Shown here piece by piece: positions 34,132 through 45,296 of a stretch of 64,000 nt of DNA. Each line of letters opens with the position of its first letter. The stretch's first letter is position 1. Origin of the DNA: Litsea cubeba (taxonomy: Eukaryota > Streptophyta > Magnoliopsida > Laurales > Lauraceae). The stretch lies in assembly GCA_012931725.1 (NCBI GenBank), contig CM022944.1, positions 108,461,127-108,525,126 on the forward strand, written 5' to 3'. The notes below the pieces were generated by a model. That model did no database searches and was not told where the DNA came from. It saw only the letters and a program-made list of their open reading frames with translations. The position numbers and the translations under genes were made by a program.

Positions 34132-34740
34132 ATCTCCCCATTTGCAATTTGATGGCAAACCTTCAATATGTTGGTAAACCTTGCTCAACACTAAAACTTC
34201 ACACACAGTCTTCAGCTCCTCCTTGGCTGGACAATTTCTTGAAATCTCTTTGGATGCTTCTTCATTTAGCTTGGGCTCTAGCTTCATTCTTCATTCTTCT
34301 TGATGCTTGGAGCTTGATCATTCTTCAAGCTTTCATTTCATCTTCCTTTCTTTGGCCAAGCAACTTCTTTAGCTCCCAAGCTTTCTTCTCTTCATTTCTC
34401 CCTTTTGACCATGCACTCTTCTTTTGGCAAGATGTGCATTCTCTCCACCTTTAGCACTTTCTCCCCCTTAATTCTTTCTCCCCCTTTTTCCATTAAGCTT
34501 TAGAACTTTCTCCCCCTTTGCCATTAAATTGCAAAGGTGTCAATTGAAGAGGGGTACCTACACACATGAAACAAGGAAAATACCTTTTAGTAGCACCTGT
34601 TAACAAAGGAAATCGAAAATAAAGTACATAACAGGTCATCATGCTTGGGTAATAAGCTATAAGGGTATCAAGAGCCAATATAAGGGTGAATTTGATCAAA
34701 ACTAATACTTCCTATGAAGATTTACTCCCCCTCAATCCAT
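34132..34740 (-). promoter_or_regulatory. Polypurine tracts before the TR-GAG 3' LTR
   Basis: On -, GGGGGAG tracts at about 34723-34730, 34510, 34483, 34465 and AATGGGGAGAT next to the LTR (34132-34143). Confidence 0.75.
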
Positions 34741-36460
34741 ACTCTTCTTTTGTCAAACTTTTGACAAGGATTTAACTAATAGGTACAAGAAGAAGATGGT
34801 TTAACCAATTGAGGGTTAACTTCAAGTGAAGGATTAGATTCCAATATGACTAATAAGCTCAATATGATCAAATTACCAATACAGAGCAAGGTCAAGGGAA
34901 TTTACTAAGCATAGCATCAAATAATATAACTATGAAAATCATATGCTATGAAGGATTTGAAATCATTTCATCCAATCATCAAATATGACTATCATGTGCA
35001 AGATGAGTGAAATGAAGTTCAAACATGAAGCCTACCTCAACTAATAACCAACCAAGATTATGAATACATAAATATGGTGGTCATGAGATATACCAATAAG
35101 TGGAAGAGAGGTGGCAATCAGGAAGATTATGATGCTAATGGAATGTGACATGGAACAAAAGACATATGACTATCACGATCAATCCAATGTACACAAGGTC
35201 TATCACAAACTCAAGATATGATATCAATTGGAAATGATACTAAATGAAAATGATACCAATTGAACATGAAACATGATTAAGAGCAAGCATGTGACAAACA
35301 CAAAATTCCAACAAGCATCATAAAATGATTATTCATCACTTTTAATGATTTGACTAATGAGCATAGTGATGTACAAGAAAAATTGCATAAAAGGATATAA
35401 CTTAGTAAAACATGCAATTTTCAAAGTGTCAAGATCATATGAATTCAACATCTAAGAAATCCATCAACCAATAGATTTAACTAAGAAATACAAGGAATGG
35501 ATTTCAAAGAGGTTCATATGATCAAGCACACTACTATGAAGTTGAAACATGTATAAAGAATGATATCAATAAGAAAAATACACATGAATCAACATCATAA
35601 CCATCCATTAAAAAAAATTGACTAGTAAGAATAAGGGATGGATTTTAGAGTTCTAGTATGCTTTCTACAAATGTAACTAAAAATGCAACCATACAAGAAA
35701 CTATATGATATTTGCACATCAAGAATGAAACTAAATGAGCAAAGTTGCAAATAGCATATAACAAGTATTTCCTTCTAAAACATATATTTATTAGCACAAG
35801 GAAATATACTCAAAAGAAAATGTTTCAATGAATATAACTAACAAAGCTTGAAAAACATTTTCAATTCATACAATCTTCAAATCATTTCAATACACAAAAT
35901 CCAACAATGAGCATAAAGAGGATGATTTTGAAGATAACACTTTTTCAACTTGCATTTTAAAAGATATAGCTTATTTGAAACACATACAAGTTGGTTTTTC
36001 AAAACAATAATTTTCCATATGAAAATATAACTTAGAAATCTATGGAAAAACTAAATTGTTTCAAATCATTTGTTTTTCAAAACAAATCTTACTAATACAT
36101 CCAAACAAATGATTTTACAATATCAATTGATTATGAAAGATCTAGCTAATAAAGCTTTGAAACCATAATCAATTGAACATGTATAGAATTGCAAGAGATA
36201 TAACTAAATGAACAAGAAGCAAATCTAACATGTTGAAAATATAATCAAAAGATTTTGAAAACCATGATGTTTAACTAGTATGGTACATGAAGACAAAATC
36301 AATTGATTACTAATAAACATTGCATTCTAAAAAAAAATGTAACTAAGAAAGAACAAAATGCAAATGCAACATGACCAACAAAATGATTTACCTATTAAGG
36401 ATAGGTTGGTCAATGAGGTCTAAGGCCTTAAGGTTTGTCTAAGTATCTAACTTTAGGAAT
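34741..36460. other. Non-coding interior of the TR-GAG element
   Basis: AT-rich. The + strand has many loosely repeated motifs such as ACTAATAAG, ATATAACTA and AAGAAATA. No coding frame of note. Confidence 0.4.
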
Positions 36461-36946
36461 TCACCTAAGGTCTTGAGATGGTTGATCTTTGAGGCCAAGT
36501 TTAGAAGCCCCACCAACTTTTGGAGATTTGACTTGATAAACTTTTAATTTAGACTTATCACCATGGTGTTTAGATTTAACTAAGTTTGGCATAGGTTGGT
36601 GATTAGTCTTTTGAGGTTGGTGAGTTTTCTTTTTAGGGGATTGATTTCTTTTCTTCTTATTTCCTCCATTTATTTGACTTTTGAATTTAAGATTTAACTT
36701 TGCAACTTTCTTCAAAAGTTCCTTCATTTGTTGAGTTAATGGAGGAAGATTGAGAAGCTTTTTGTTAATAGATTCTTTTAGAGTTGGTTTAACTTGTTTA
36801 ACCTTTTTAGAATCTATTTTAGGAGACTCCTTTTTAATTGGTTTTACTTGTTTAGTCTTTTTAGATTCTTCCTTAATTTTTAGTGTCTTATCCATCATAG
36901 AGTTTGATTTTACTTTTTTTTGGTTCAAAGATGGGTTTAGACACAT
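36461..36946 (-). CDS. Lys-rich ORF of the TR-GAG element
   Basis: 161 codons, overlapping the end of the upstream gag-like ORF by 59 nt in another frame. Very basic, with repeated K-x-K motifs (TKQVKPIKKES, KVKQVKPTLKES). In full Sirevirus elements a basic linker sits between the zinc knuckles and the protease; this is probably its remnant after a frameshift. No independent function is evident. Confidence 0.4.
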   Translation of the reverse strand: MCLNPSLNQKKVKSNSMMDKTLKIKEESKKTKQVKPIKKESPKIDSKKVKQVKPTLKESINKKLLNLPPLTQQMKELLKKVAKLNLKFKSQINGGNKKKRNQSPKKKTHQPQKTNHQPMPNLVKSKHHGDKSKLKVYQVKSPKVGGASKLGLKDQPSQDLR

Positions 36947-37859
36947 TGCTTCTTCTTAATTTGCACTCAAATTTGAAATGCCCTTCATTACCACAATAAT
37001 GACATTTTGATTTGGGCAATGGAGAGTGAGTGCATGAGAATGAGGACTCACCTTTCACAAATATGTTGGTGAATTTAAGGTCATGTGAAATATTCTTATC
37101 ATAACCAAGACCTGTCCTATCTCTTTGTGATTTACCCAATTTAAATAACTTTTCAAATTTTTCTTCACTTTGGGTAAATTTGCACTCATATTTTTGTTTG
37201 TAAGTTTCAAGTTGAGTGACTTGGTTTTTAAGGGTTGAATTTTCATTTTTAACTTTTGTTAGTTCAAGTTCAATTCCCTTAAATTTGTTTAGTTCTTCAT
37301 GGGCAAGTTTTAATTCAAATTTAAGTTCATTACAATTCATCTTAATCTCATTTAGTTCATTTTGAGCATTAGATAAATTTTCTTTAGAGATAGTTAAATT
37401 GGATTCAAGATTGTTAATGACTTTATCTTGCCTTTGATCTCTTAATTTAGAATTTTCCTTATTAAGATTGTCATAACCTATCTTTAAATCTTTTAATTCA
37501 TCTTGAGCATTATATAGGTTATGCAAAGAGATCATGAACTTAGATTCTACACAATTTATTACTTCATCTTTCTCTCTAAGTTCATCTTTTGAAGAGACTA
37601 ATTCTTTGTTTAGTCTTTGAGATTCTTCTTTTAATCTTTTATTCTTCTTAGAAAGCTCTAAGGATAATGTGCACAAATCCTCATAAGCTTGTTCAATGTC
37701 ATTATCATTTTCATCATTTTCTTCCTCTTTTAATTCAAATTGAGATTCTTTAAATTCATTATTTGAATCTCCAATAGAAGGAAGAATGAGCGGTCTAGAA
37801 GAATCTACCAAAGAATCTACAAAGTCTAAACTAGTGGAATCCATTCTAATGATTTTCAT
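36888..37859 (-). CDS. Gag-like coiled-coil and zinc-knuckle protein of the TR-GAG element
   Basis: 323 codons. An acidic N-terminus (KEEENDENDNDIEQAYEDL) is followed by a long heptad-rich, Glu/Lys/Leu/Asn coiled coil (residues about 55-245) and one CCHC knuckle CHYCGNEGHFKFEC (about 287-300). There is no capsid-like domain before it: only about 200 nt separate the PBS from the start. In the complete Sirevirus at 10925-18569 the order is capsid, knuckle, coiled coil, knuckles, protease, so this ORF matches the middle piece. It could bind RNA and self-associate through the coiled coil (inference). The start at 37859 is the first ATG; the next, at 37844, is also possible. Confidence 0.75.
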   Translation of the reverse strand: MKIIRMDSTSLDFVDSLVDSSRPLILPSIGDSNNEFKESQFELKEEENDENDNDIEQAYEDLCTLSLELSKKNKRLKEESQRLNKELVSSKDELREKDEVINCVESKFMISLHNLYNAQDELKDLKIGYDNLNKENSKLRDQRQDKVINNLESNLTISKENLSNAQNELNEIKMNCNELKFELKLAHEELNKFKGIELELTKVKNENSTLKNQVTQLETYKQKYECKFTQSEEKFEKLFKLGKSQRDRTGLGYDKNISHDLKFTNIFVKGESSFSCTHSPLPKSKCHYCGNEGHFKFECKLRRSNVSKPIFEPKKSKIKLYDG

Positions 37860-37944
37860 GGAAGCACAACACTAGGGTTTTGACTCTAGGTTTTTACACC
37901 TAATCAAGAGTTCCAAAACGCTTAATCCTAATATAGAGCACGAG

Positions 37945-38064
37945 GCTCTGATACCAATTGAAAGTCCTACTCTGATAGGATTTCAAATTGGGGGACCTAG
38001 ACTTGCTAAGGATCAACTCCGGGTTGTTAAGCCCTATAATGGAGTAACCCGCTCTGATACCAAT
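37945..38064 (-). other. Primer-binding site and its upstream duplicate
   Basis: On -, TTGGTATCAGAGC follows the LTR end at 38063-38051. The same LTR end plus PBS (GGACTTTCAATTGGTATC, then AGAGC) recurs at about 37973-37951, 90 bp inside. The outer copy is the functional one by position. Confidence 0.85.
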
Positions 38065-39843
38065 TGAAAGTCCGGGATCCTAACCCTAGAGGGGGGGTGA
38101 ATAGGGTGATCTACACTTAATGACTAATTATGACCAATTTTAATTTCTTTACAATTAACTAGTCACATGTGATGATTAACATACAATATACGGAAGCCTA
38201 AACAAAACAATCACCACAAAACAATCACCACTACACAAAGATTTATAGTGGTTCGGCCTCAATGCCTACATCCACTACCGGCTTGTGACTCAACACCCCA
38301 CCGGATTTCCACTATTTATGCTTTTCCAAAAGGCTAAGCAATAACCTCAACACTATGCTTTCCAAGGCTAAGCAATAACCTTACAATGTTGTTTTTGCAA
38401 GGCTTAATAACAACCTATACAATATGCTTTTCTAGGCTAAGCAAGAACCTTTACACTATGCTTTTCAATGGCTAAGCAATAACCTTACAAACAAAGATTT
38501 CTCTAAAGAAAGTGTTTTCACAAAACACTCTAAGAGATTACAATTTAAGCTCAATTAAATTTGCCTCTAAGATAGGCGGATATGAAAGTGAATAAACAAA
38601 CTCACACAACACACTAAGAAATGCAAAGATGAATGCTCATGAGGTGTGTGTGTGTGTAGAACTTCAATCAAGATAAAATTAAGTCCAATGAATTTTATGC
38701 TTAAAGCATTTCAAAGTTTAATGCTTATAAAAAGATTTGATTGAAGTGATATGCAAGTCACATATACCAAATACAAACTTATATAAGATATGAAAATCAA
38801 GGGTTCACAAGTTGTATGAAATTAATTTAGTCTAAACATGTGATGCATGTGTAATGTTGTTTTCAAAACCAAACTAATTCAACAAAGGTTTAAATGAATG
38901 AAAACAACAAGGAAAGATTCAAAACAAGTTAATGAATCATGACATAAAAGAAATCAAATATTTTGGCAATGCATGATTAACAAAGTTTATAAAACAAACT
39001 TGTTTTGAAATCAAGGTGAAGAATCCTATGACTTAAATCATATATTAAGGAAGTAGAGGATTCAACACATCATAGTTTATATGCTAAAATCATTTACCAA
39101 TAGTTTAACAAAGCATAAAACAATGATTAAGAAAAGCAAAGGCTTACTTGGTGATTTAACTTCATTAATCCAAGATTTAGCTCTTGCTAATGATCCCTTG
39201 ATCTCTCTTGGTTCATCCCCCTTCCTTGGCCTCAAAACTCCTCAAAAGTTCTACTTTTTTTCCCAAAAGAAAATGTCCCTTTTTATAGCCAAAAAGGTTG
39301 CCAACGGCTATATATTTTTTTTAAACTATACTTTTAGCGGGGGCCGGGGCCGTCGGTAAAAGTGTATATCAGCCGCCGGTATAAGTCCTTCCAACGGTTA
39401 TATTTGTTTTGAAAATATGCTTTTAGCGACGGTCTCAGCCGCCGGTAAAGGTGATATATTGGCCGCCGGTAAAAGCCCTGTTTTCCCAAAAAATGTGTAT
39501 TTTAAAGATATTTTCTTGTGGGGACTTTAAGCCATAGAATCAAGCTAGGAAATATGTTTTAAAACATTCTAAGAATTTTAAAAACATTAAACCTAAAATG
39601 CCTAAGATGACTTAAAACTTTTAAAACATTGGCTAACTTGATTTATAAAAAATCATTTTCAAACTAAATGCAACCAAGTTTAAAACACAAATATGTATGA
39701 AACATGAATTCTGAAAGTTTTAAAACCATACAAGTGAAAATTAAGATTTCAAGATATTCTAAATCAATGCATGTGTGAAAATTCATGAGATGAATAAAAT
39801 GATAATGCATCCATCAAATTGCAAATACAGAAAATCCCTAACA
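38065..39843 (-). repeat. 5' LTR of the copia TR-GAG element
   Basis: Same as 32356-34131, offset 5709 (5712 after the indel). Confidence 0.95.
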
Positions 39844-39848
39844 GACGG
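39844..39848. repeat. TSD of the copia TR-GAG element, right copy (GACGG)
   Basis: Matches 32351-32355. Confidence 0.92.
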
Positions 39849-39925
39849 CGCCATCGAAGCTGATAGTAGAGGACCGTGCCGCCGAGATGACAGTAGAGGG
39901 TCGTGCGATCGAAGCTGACGGGCAG
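39849..39925. repeat. Right part of the 27-bp tandem repeat of the Tat-like element
   Basis: Continues the array of 32234-32350 after the copia insertion. Confidence 0.75.
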
Positions 39926-39952
39926 TTGAAGCTAAGTGATGACAGGAGACGT

Positions 39953-40830
39953 CTAGCTGCCTCCTGAGCTGGAAGAGACCTCTATAGAGCTAGGGGCTGC
40001 TAGCGAGCCGGAGGCATCCACCGAGCTGGAGACGTCCGCTGAGCTGGAAGCTATCTGGTCGCTTTCGTAAAGGTTGAACCGCTCCCGGGCTCGGGCTTCG
40101 TCTGCTTCTTGCCTGACGAATCGGTTTATCCTGGTTATCAGCGTTGCCATAGTGTCCGCTGGATGCATGGCCAAGTCTCCCCGAAGCTCGTTGCCTGGTA
40201 GGAGGGCTTGTTGGAAAGACAGGACTGCTATTGCATCTGAGGCATTCTCGATCTGGCTATAGACGGCCCAGAACCTTTTGGCGAACTGCGTGATGTTCTC
40301 GGTCTGCTTCATTCTGAGGGCCATAAGGTCGGCGGCTGTCCTTGGGGTGACCCTGTGAACTTGGAACTTCGTCATGAAGGAACTTCGGAGCTGCTACCAA
40401 CTTTTGATTGATCCTGGGGGGAGTGCGCAGAACCATTTTAGGGGGAGGTCCCCGAGGCTGGAAGAGAAGATTCTGCAGTTCAGGTGGCCTGCACCGCCCC
40501 ACACCGACATCCTCTGAGTGAAGTGCCGGAGGTGTGCTGCTGGGTCCGAGGTTCCATCGTAAACGACGAACCTCGGGACTTTGAAAAAGAAGAGCTTTCG
40601 CCATGGGCCTGGTTGCCTCTGTTGTCCTTCAGGATGTGCCTTTTGGAAGGTAGAGTCGAGGTCGAATCCTTAGAGGATGAACTCGATCGAGTACCCTACT
40701 GTTGGACGCTTGCTGGACCGGATCTTGCTCCTGACCTTCCCCGGCGGGGGACCGTCGGCAGCTGCGTCGATAGTGTCAGTGGTTCTTTTCCCTTTCTGGT
40801 TTTCGAGGCATGGTGTTTGGGGAAGATGAC
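39953..40830 (-). pseudogene. gag: Gag remnant of the Tat-like gypsy element
   Basis: One frame on - carries typical gypsy gag blocks: KVPRFVVYDGTSDPAAHLRHF-like start (about 40590-40525), LPPGSI (about 40415), TAADLMALRMKQTENITQFAKRF and ALLPGNELRGDLAMHPADTM. Premature stops: TAA 40670-40672 and TAG 40394-40396. An ATG near 40810 (MPRKPERE) is in another frame, so an upstream frameshift is likely. The end at 39953 follows a Ser-rich tail and there is no zinc knuckle. Gag would form the particle, but here it is dead. Confidence 0.75.
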
Positions 40831-40844
40831 TTTTTATAGCCGTT

Positions 40845-40861
40845 TCCCACAGACGGCGCCA
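40845..40861 (-). other. Primer-binding site of the Tat-like element
   Basis: TGGCGCCGTCTGTGGGA on -, two bases inside the 5' LTR. A PBS type common in plant gypsy elements. Confidence 0.85.
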
Positions 40862-40863
40862 AT

Positions 40864-41778
40864 TGTAGGTGCAAAAAATGTGACTCATAAGATTAGGGGG
40901 GGTGCCTGCACGGACTTATCCAAGGAGATTAGGAACACCGATGCCTGCGCCTGAAGCCTAAGAAAAGGAAGAAGAATAGAAGGTCAGAGGACCCTGGCCT
41001 GGGCGGCGCAAGGCTCTCCGATGCCTAAGTCAGTATATGAACTGGACAGAGGATGGAGATTTTTGGGGAAGAAGGTGGCGTACCAGCGTGTATTGTATTC
41101 GTTGGACTCTCTCTGCTTGTGAACTGTTCTTGTGTTTATATAGAGGAAGAGAGGAGGCAAAGGGGTAGTTGACTGTCTTGTCACAGCCCACATTGCCAGG
41201 TAGTAGGGAGGCACGGTCCCATCGTAGCCTACTTTTTCTTTAATAGCTATCTCATCATGGCTTGTCTCGTCCCATCCGGTCATATCCTAGCGCCTTGGGA
41301 GCTGTGGACGGCGATCTGTCAGGAGATATGGGCCGTGCCCTTGTTTTGTCCCACGTGCCGTAGCGTGTTTGAGTGTCCATGGGAGGATGGCTGTCAGTGC
41401 CCGGTGCTTTTACCGAGACGAGGCTCTTGGCCGAGATGGAGGGTCTTGCCGAGGTGAGGACCTGGCGAAGATGGAGGGTGTTGGCACTGCGGACGGTTTG
41501 CTGCCGAGCTGGGGAGCCAAGGTCGGGAACCACTGACTTGGCTTAGAGAGATCTGGCAAAGGTGTCAAGGTGGAGGCCGAAGTGGGATGTTCTGGCCGAA
41601 GTCTACTGAAGTGGAGCAGTCTGGCATTGCTAAGGCGTGCATTGCCGAAGTGAGGGGAGTTGTGCACAGGAAGCGTGGAGCACGAGACCGAGCTCGCTGG
41701 GATGGACTTGCTGGTGCGGGGGCCTGGGATGGAGCATCTTGGCCGGGATTCTGATGAGTTCAGGAATTTCCCCACACA
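40864..41778 (-). repeat. 5' LTR of the Tat-like element
   Basis: Matches 29788-30701 with about 2% differences. TATA on - at 41142-41135. Adjacent to the PBS. Confidence 0.92.
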
Positions 41779-41783
41779 CCCAT
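41779..41783. repeat. TSD of the Tat-like element, right copy (CCCAT)
   Basis: Matches 29783-29787. Confidence 0.9.
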
Positions 41784-41874
41784 AATAATTAGAACAAGCA
41801 AGGGTCTAAGGGTCTCACCTGGGCCCTATTAATTACTCCCAATCTTAGAGCCCTCAAAGATCCGAGATATTACA

Positions 41875-41879
41875 ACGCT
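41875..41879. repeat. TSD of the chromovirus-like solo LTR, right copy
   Basis: ACGCT, matches 27709-27713. Confidence 0.9.
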
Positions 41880-41978
41880 TGTTGATTCTGACAAGTTGAC
41901 AAGACGATCATCTGGCAAAGGTACAAATATGTCATCTAGGTCTCCAACCACTATCATTTGAGGTTGTGTCAAAGTTGA
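41880..41978 (-). pseudogene. SEC24-like exon, 5' part
   Basis: After an acceptor AG (41980-41979) the - strand reads TLTQPQMIVVGDLDDIF then VPLPDDRLVNLSES, matching the SEC24 trunk-domain segment that precedes the block at 27609-27708. The exon is cut by a 14-kb nested insertion whose TSD is ACGCT (+ strand). Upstream exons expected to the right were not recognised. Confidence 0.85.
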
Positions 41979-42183
41979 CTGTTACAGAAAGACAAGCTTT
42001 GTATCAGTAATTAATCTGTTTTATTGAAGTAAATAATTTCACTTATTGCACCATGAACATTTAAATTCTTAAAATGAGATGATTCTAGTACTGTTTCTTT
42101 CATTTTACATCTCAATGAATTGAAACATCAGATATGTGAAAGTGGGACCTGGTTAACGTAGTCATCATTTGAAATCGCAGACT

Positions 42184-43061
42184 AAACTAGTGTTGAATGC
42201 TATGGAATTGAAAATATGGTTTCTTTGCAATTTGATTTTGGTTGAACATGATTTGGGATGGATGTAATGTATGCATAAAACAAGTTTAGAAGCACATAAT
42301 TTTTTCAAAAAAAAAAAGAAGCAGAGAATTATAGAAAAAAGTATATATAAAAAAAAAACACATTAGAGCTATACAAAAAGCATACAAGCATTAATAAATT
42401 TGATGGTAAAAGATAAATTAATTTTTCTCCCATGGACTATCATTAAATGTCACATACTTTAAAAAAAATCGTCAACATCTTTCCATAGCAAGTGGTGAAC
42501 TCAATTGTTGGAGACGGTAGTTTTTCAGAAAATGGAATGCCGTCATACATAATTTTGAACACTTGATCACTCACTCAGTAGTAACAAGTGTTTCAGTTTT
42601 GAGCCATATATCAAATGAAGCTTTGAATGCCTTTGCTATTTGATTTTTATTGAGCTTGGTTCAGACTGGATGTCCTTGACATAAATTTACTTAATACATT
42701 CTGATGTTGGTTTCACTTAAATTTACTAAATACATTTTTTACTAAAATCTGATAGTATAAAGTGTAGGAATGCCTGCTTAAGTACCAAATTCGAAGAACT
42801 TTGATGCTCGGATTGGAAAGGGTGATGTACATTAGGAGCACATGTGTATTTGTTTTCCTCTTCCCCTGTTAGTGTGTTAAGTGAGGGCACTTCATGTAAT
42901 ACACATGGACTATTGATAGCAACACTTCAACAGTAGTTGCCTTTTGTTTTTCTTCCTTTTTTTTTTTGGCTCTAAAACCCTCTCTCTGATAGGAATAGAA
43001 CTAATGAAGAGTAGGCATTTCACAACTTTGGGGTTAGGAACAAAACTTGGGATCATCATAG
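42184..43061. repeat. Segmental duplication, copy 1
   Basis: Non-coding sequence from AAACTAGTGTTGAATGCTAT to TTGGGATCATCATA, repeated at 44342-45296 with perhaps 10% divergence. It lies upstream of the SEC24-like exon on -. Confidence 0.85.
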
Positions 43062-44341
43062 CGTGCATAGGTGGAAAATGTCCATGGTTTGGGAACAAGT
43101 TGTGAAGTGTGGTTTTGGAGAAGTAAGTGGGAATTTAAAGAATCTTATAATAGTAAGATTTTGGAAGGTAGTGGAGTCCTTTTAGTTCAACTTTTTCTAT
43201 GTACATCTGATGTCTGTGCTCGCATATTTCTTTTATGTACATCCAGCATCTGTGCTAGCAGGACATTCAAAGCCCATGTGCCATCTGTACTCTTCTTCTT
43301 ATTGTCATTTCATTCTGTCATTAGCATTAATATCGAAATGGGAAAAAATCTATACCATAATATAAAATCAGTAGTTTCACCTGCCTGTCTCCGGACCTTC
43401 GTTCCTCCACTCGTGGGCCCCACTTATATTTATCCTCCTGTTTAGGGTTTCTTGTCCTACCTTAAAAGATGTCATCCTTTTGCTGTCCTCTTCAGCTACC
43501 ATCGGTTTCTCATCGTCTTTCTACATGTTTCTACATCGTTCCATGTGGCAAAATCTCTCCATTCTTCCTCTCCTCTCGATTCTTCCTCTCAAAGCACGGT
43601 AGCCATACAAGAAAAGGACTACATCACCTCTTCACTGCTTCCTCTTACTGTTCCTCTTTGTTTCCCCTTCGGCGAAATGCCCAACGAAAAGGAGACCATA
43701 ACCTCTTCCTCTTCGTCAAACGCCCAAGGAAAACAAATCTTCTTCTTCTCTTGTTCCATCTTTGTAAGACGTGGGGAGGTAACGAATCCCTCTTTGTAAT
43801 TTGTTAAATTCAGTTGTAATTTTGTTTTTGTTTTCTTCTCTGATGTGTATATACTATATAGTCATATCTACTTTTGAAGCCCATTTTCATTTTCTATTCA
43901 TGAAGGATTTAAATGAGAAGATGAAATTCCTTTACCTGATCCGGTCTCAAAGTTATTTGTCTTTATTTATTACTTTTGTATGGTAACTAAGTAGCCTAAT
44001 TGGGTTGACCAACATGTGTATTTTCTACCATTTGGGTTTGAATGTGTTTGGGTAAAAATTTCCTATGAAAGGGTATGCATTGGTTTGAGTAATGTGTACA
44101 ACAAGTGTGCGTGAATGGTATGCCAATTGTTGAGTATAAAATGAAAAGCTGGGTCTCTTTTGTAACTTGCGTTTTACTCAACATTTGAATACTTGGACGT
44201 TGGAATGCCTTTATAGTTTATAGGTCCTAAGTTTGTTTGGAAACTTAGATTGAATAATTACGAGAAGCCAGTGCTGAACATTGGATGCTATTATAAATAG
44301 GTCCTAATTTTGTTTGGAAACTCAAATTGAGTAATTACTAG
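43062..44341. other. Spacer between duplicated segments
   Basis: Two overlapping + frames of 112-115 codons (43452-43807) are Ser/Phe-rich without recognisable domains. The stretch is pyrimidine-rich like a 5' leader. I do not call a gene. Confidence 0.3.
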
Positions 44342-45296
44342 AAACTAGTGTTGAATGCTATAAAAATGAAAATATGGTTTTCTTTGCAATTTGATTTTGG
44401 TTGAACTTGATTTGGGATGGATGTAATATACGCATAAAACAAGTTTAGAAGCACATAATTTTTTCAAAAAAAAAAGCAGCATAGAACTATACAAAAAGTA
44501 TGTAAAAAAACTCATTAGACCTATAGAAAAAGCATGCAAGCATTAATAAATCTGATGGTAAAAGATAAATTAAGTTTTCTCCCATGACCTATCAGTAAAT
44601 GTCACATACTTTAAAAGAAAAAAAATTTGTCAAGATCTTTCCATTGCAAGTGATAAACTCAATTTTTGGACACCATAGTTTTTCAGAAAATGGAATGCTG
44701 TCCATACACAGTTTTGAGCACTTGATCATTTACTCAGTAGTAACAGATGTTTCAGTTTTGAGCTTTATATCAAATGAAGCTCAAGCCTTTGCTATTTGTT
44801 TTTTATTGAGCTTGGTTGAGACTGGATGTCTTTGACATAAATTTACTTAATACATTCTGTTGTTGGTTTCACTTAAATTTACTAAATGCTTTTTTTTACT
44901 AAAATCTGATAGTAACAAGTGTAGGAATGCATTCCCATCTCTTGTTCTATCTTGTTTTTAGTGAATAACCATTCAAAAAAAAAAAAAAAGAAGAAGAGTA
45001 GGAATGCATGTGTAAGTACCAAATTCGAAGAACTTTGATACTTGGATTGGAAAGGGTGATGTACATTAGGAGCACATATGTATTTGTTTTCCTCTTCCCC
45101 TGTTAGTGTTTTAAGTGAGGGCACTTCATGTAATACGTATGGACTATTGATAGTAGCACTTCAACAGCAAGTGTCTTTTATTTTCTTCTTTTTCTTTTTT
45201 TTTTCCTCTAAAATTCTCTCCAATAGGAATAGAACTAATGAAGAACATGCATTTCATAACTTTGGGGTTAGGAACAGAACTTGGGATCATCATATC
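44342..45296. repeat. Segmental duplication, copy 2
   Basis: Partner of 42184-43061. It carries an extra piece of about 75 bp ending in an A-rich run (about 44925-45003). Confidence 0.85.

Larger units (their letters stand above)
32356..39843 (-). mobile_element. Non-autonomous Sirevirus-like copia element with gag-like ORF, no pol
   Basis: LTRs of 1776 and 1779 bp differ by one substitution (32488/38197) and one 3-bp indel (near 33738), so insertion is very recent. PBS on - is TTGGTATCAGAGC. The 3.9-kb interior codes for a coiled-coil/zinc-knuckle protein and a Lys-rich overlapping frame, with no protease, integrase or RT. Several GGGGGAG tracts precede the 3' LTR, a Sirevirus trait. Non-autonomous elements that keep only a gag part are known as TR-GAG elements. 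It must have been moved by enzymes from another copy. Confidence 0.92.
29788..41778 (-). mobile_element. Non-autonomous Tat-like Ty3/gypsy element, gag remnant only
   Basis: Two LTRs of 914 and 915 bp, PBS on - at 40861-40845, polypurine tract next to the left LTR, and 5-bp TSD. The only coding trace is a gag with stop codons; there is no protease, RT or integrase. Three families of tandem repeats fill the rest. About 20 differences between the LTRs (roughly 2%) suggest an age near one million years. It carries a younger copia element at 32356-39843, inserted in the tandem repeats. Confidence 0.9.
27714..41874 (-). mobile_element. Gypsy (chromovirus-like) solo LTR split by a nested element
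   Basis: On - it begins TGTAATATCTCGG (41874) and ends GGGTTGTGACA (27714). Its own sequence is 41784-41874 plus 27714-29787, about 2165 bp; the rest is the nested gypsy element. The -GTTGTGACA end is typical of Del/Tekay-like chromovirus LTRs, and the family is inferred from that alone. There are no internal domains, so it is a solo LTR. A possible TATA on - lies at 29632-29641. Confidence 0.8.

Noticed and set aside
43452..43807. Two overlapping Ser/Phe-rich ORFs
   Set aside because: No domain, atypical composition, both frames open by chance in pyrimidine-rich DNA.
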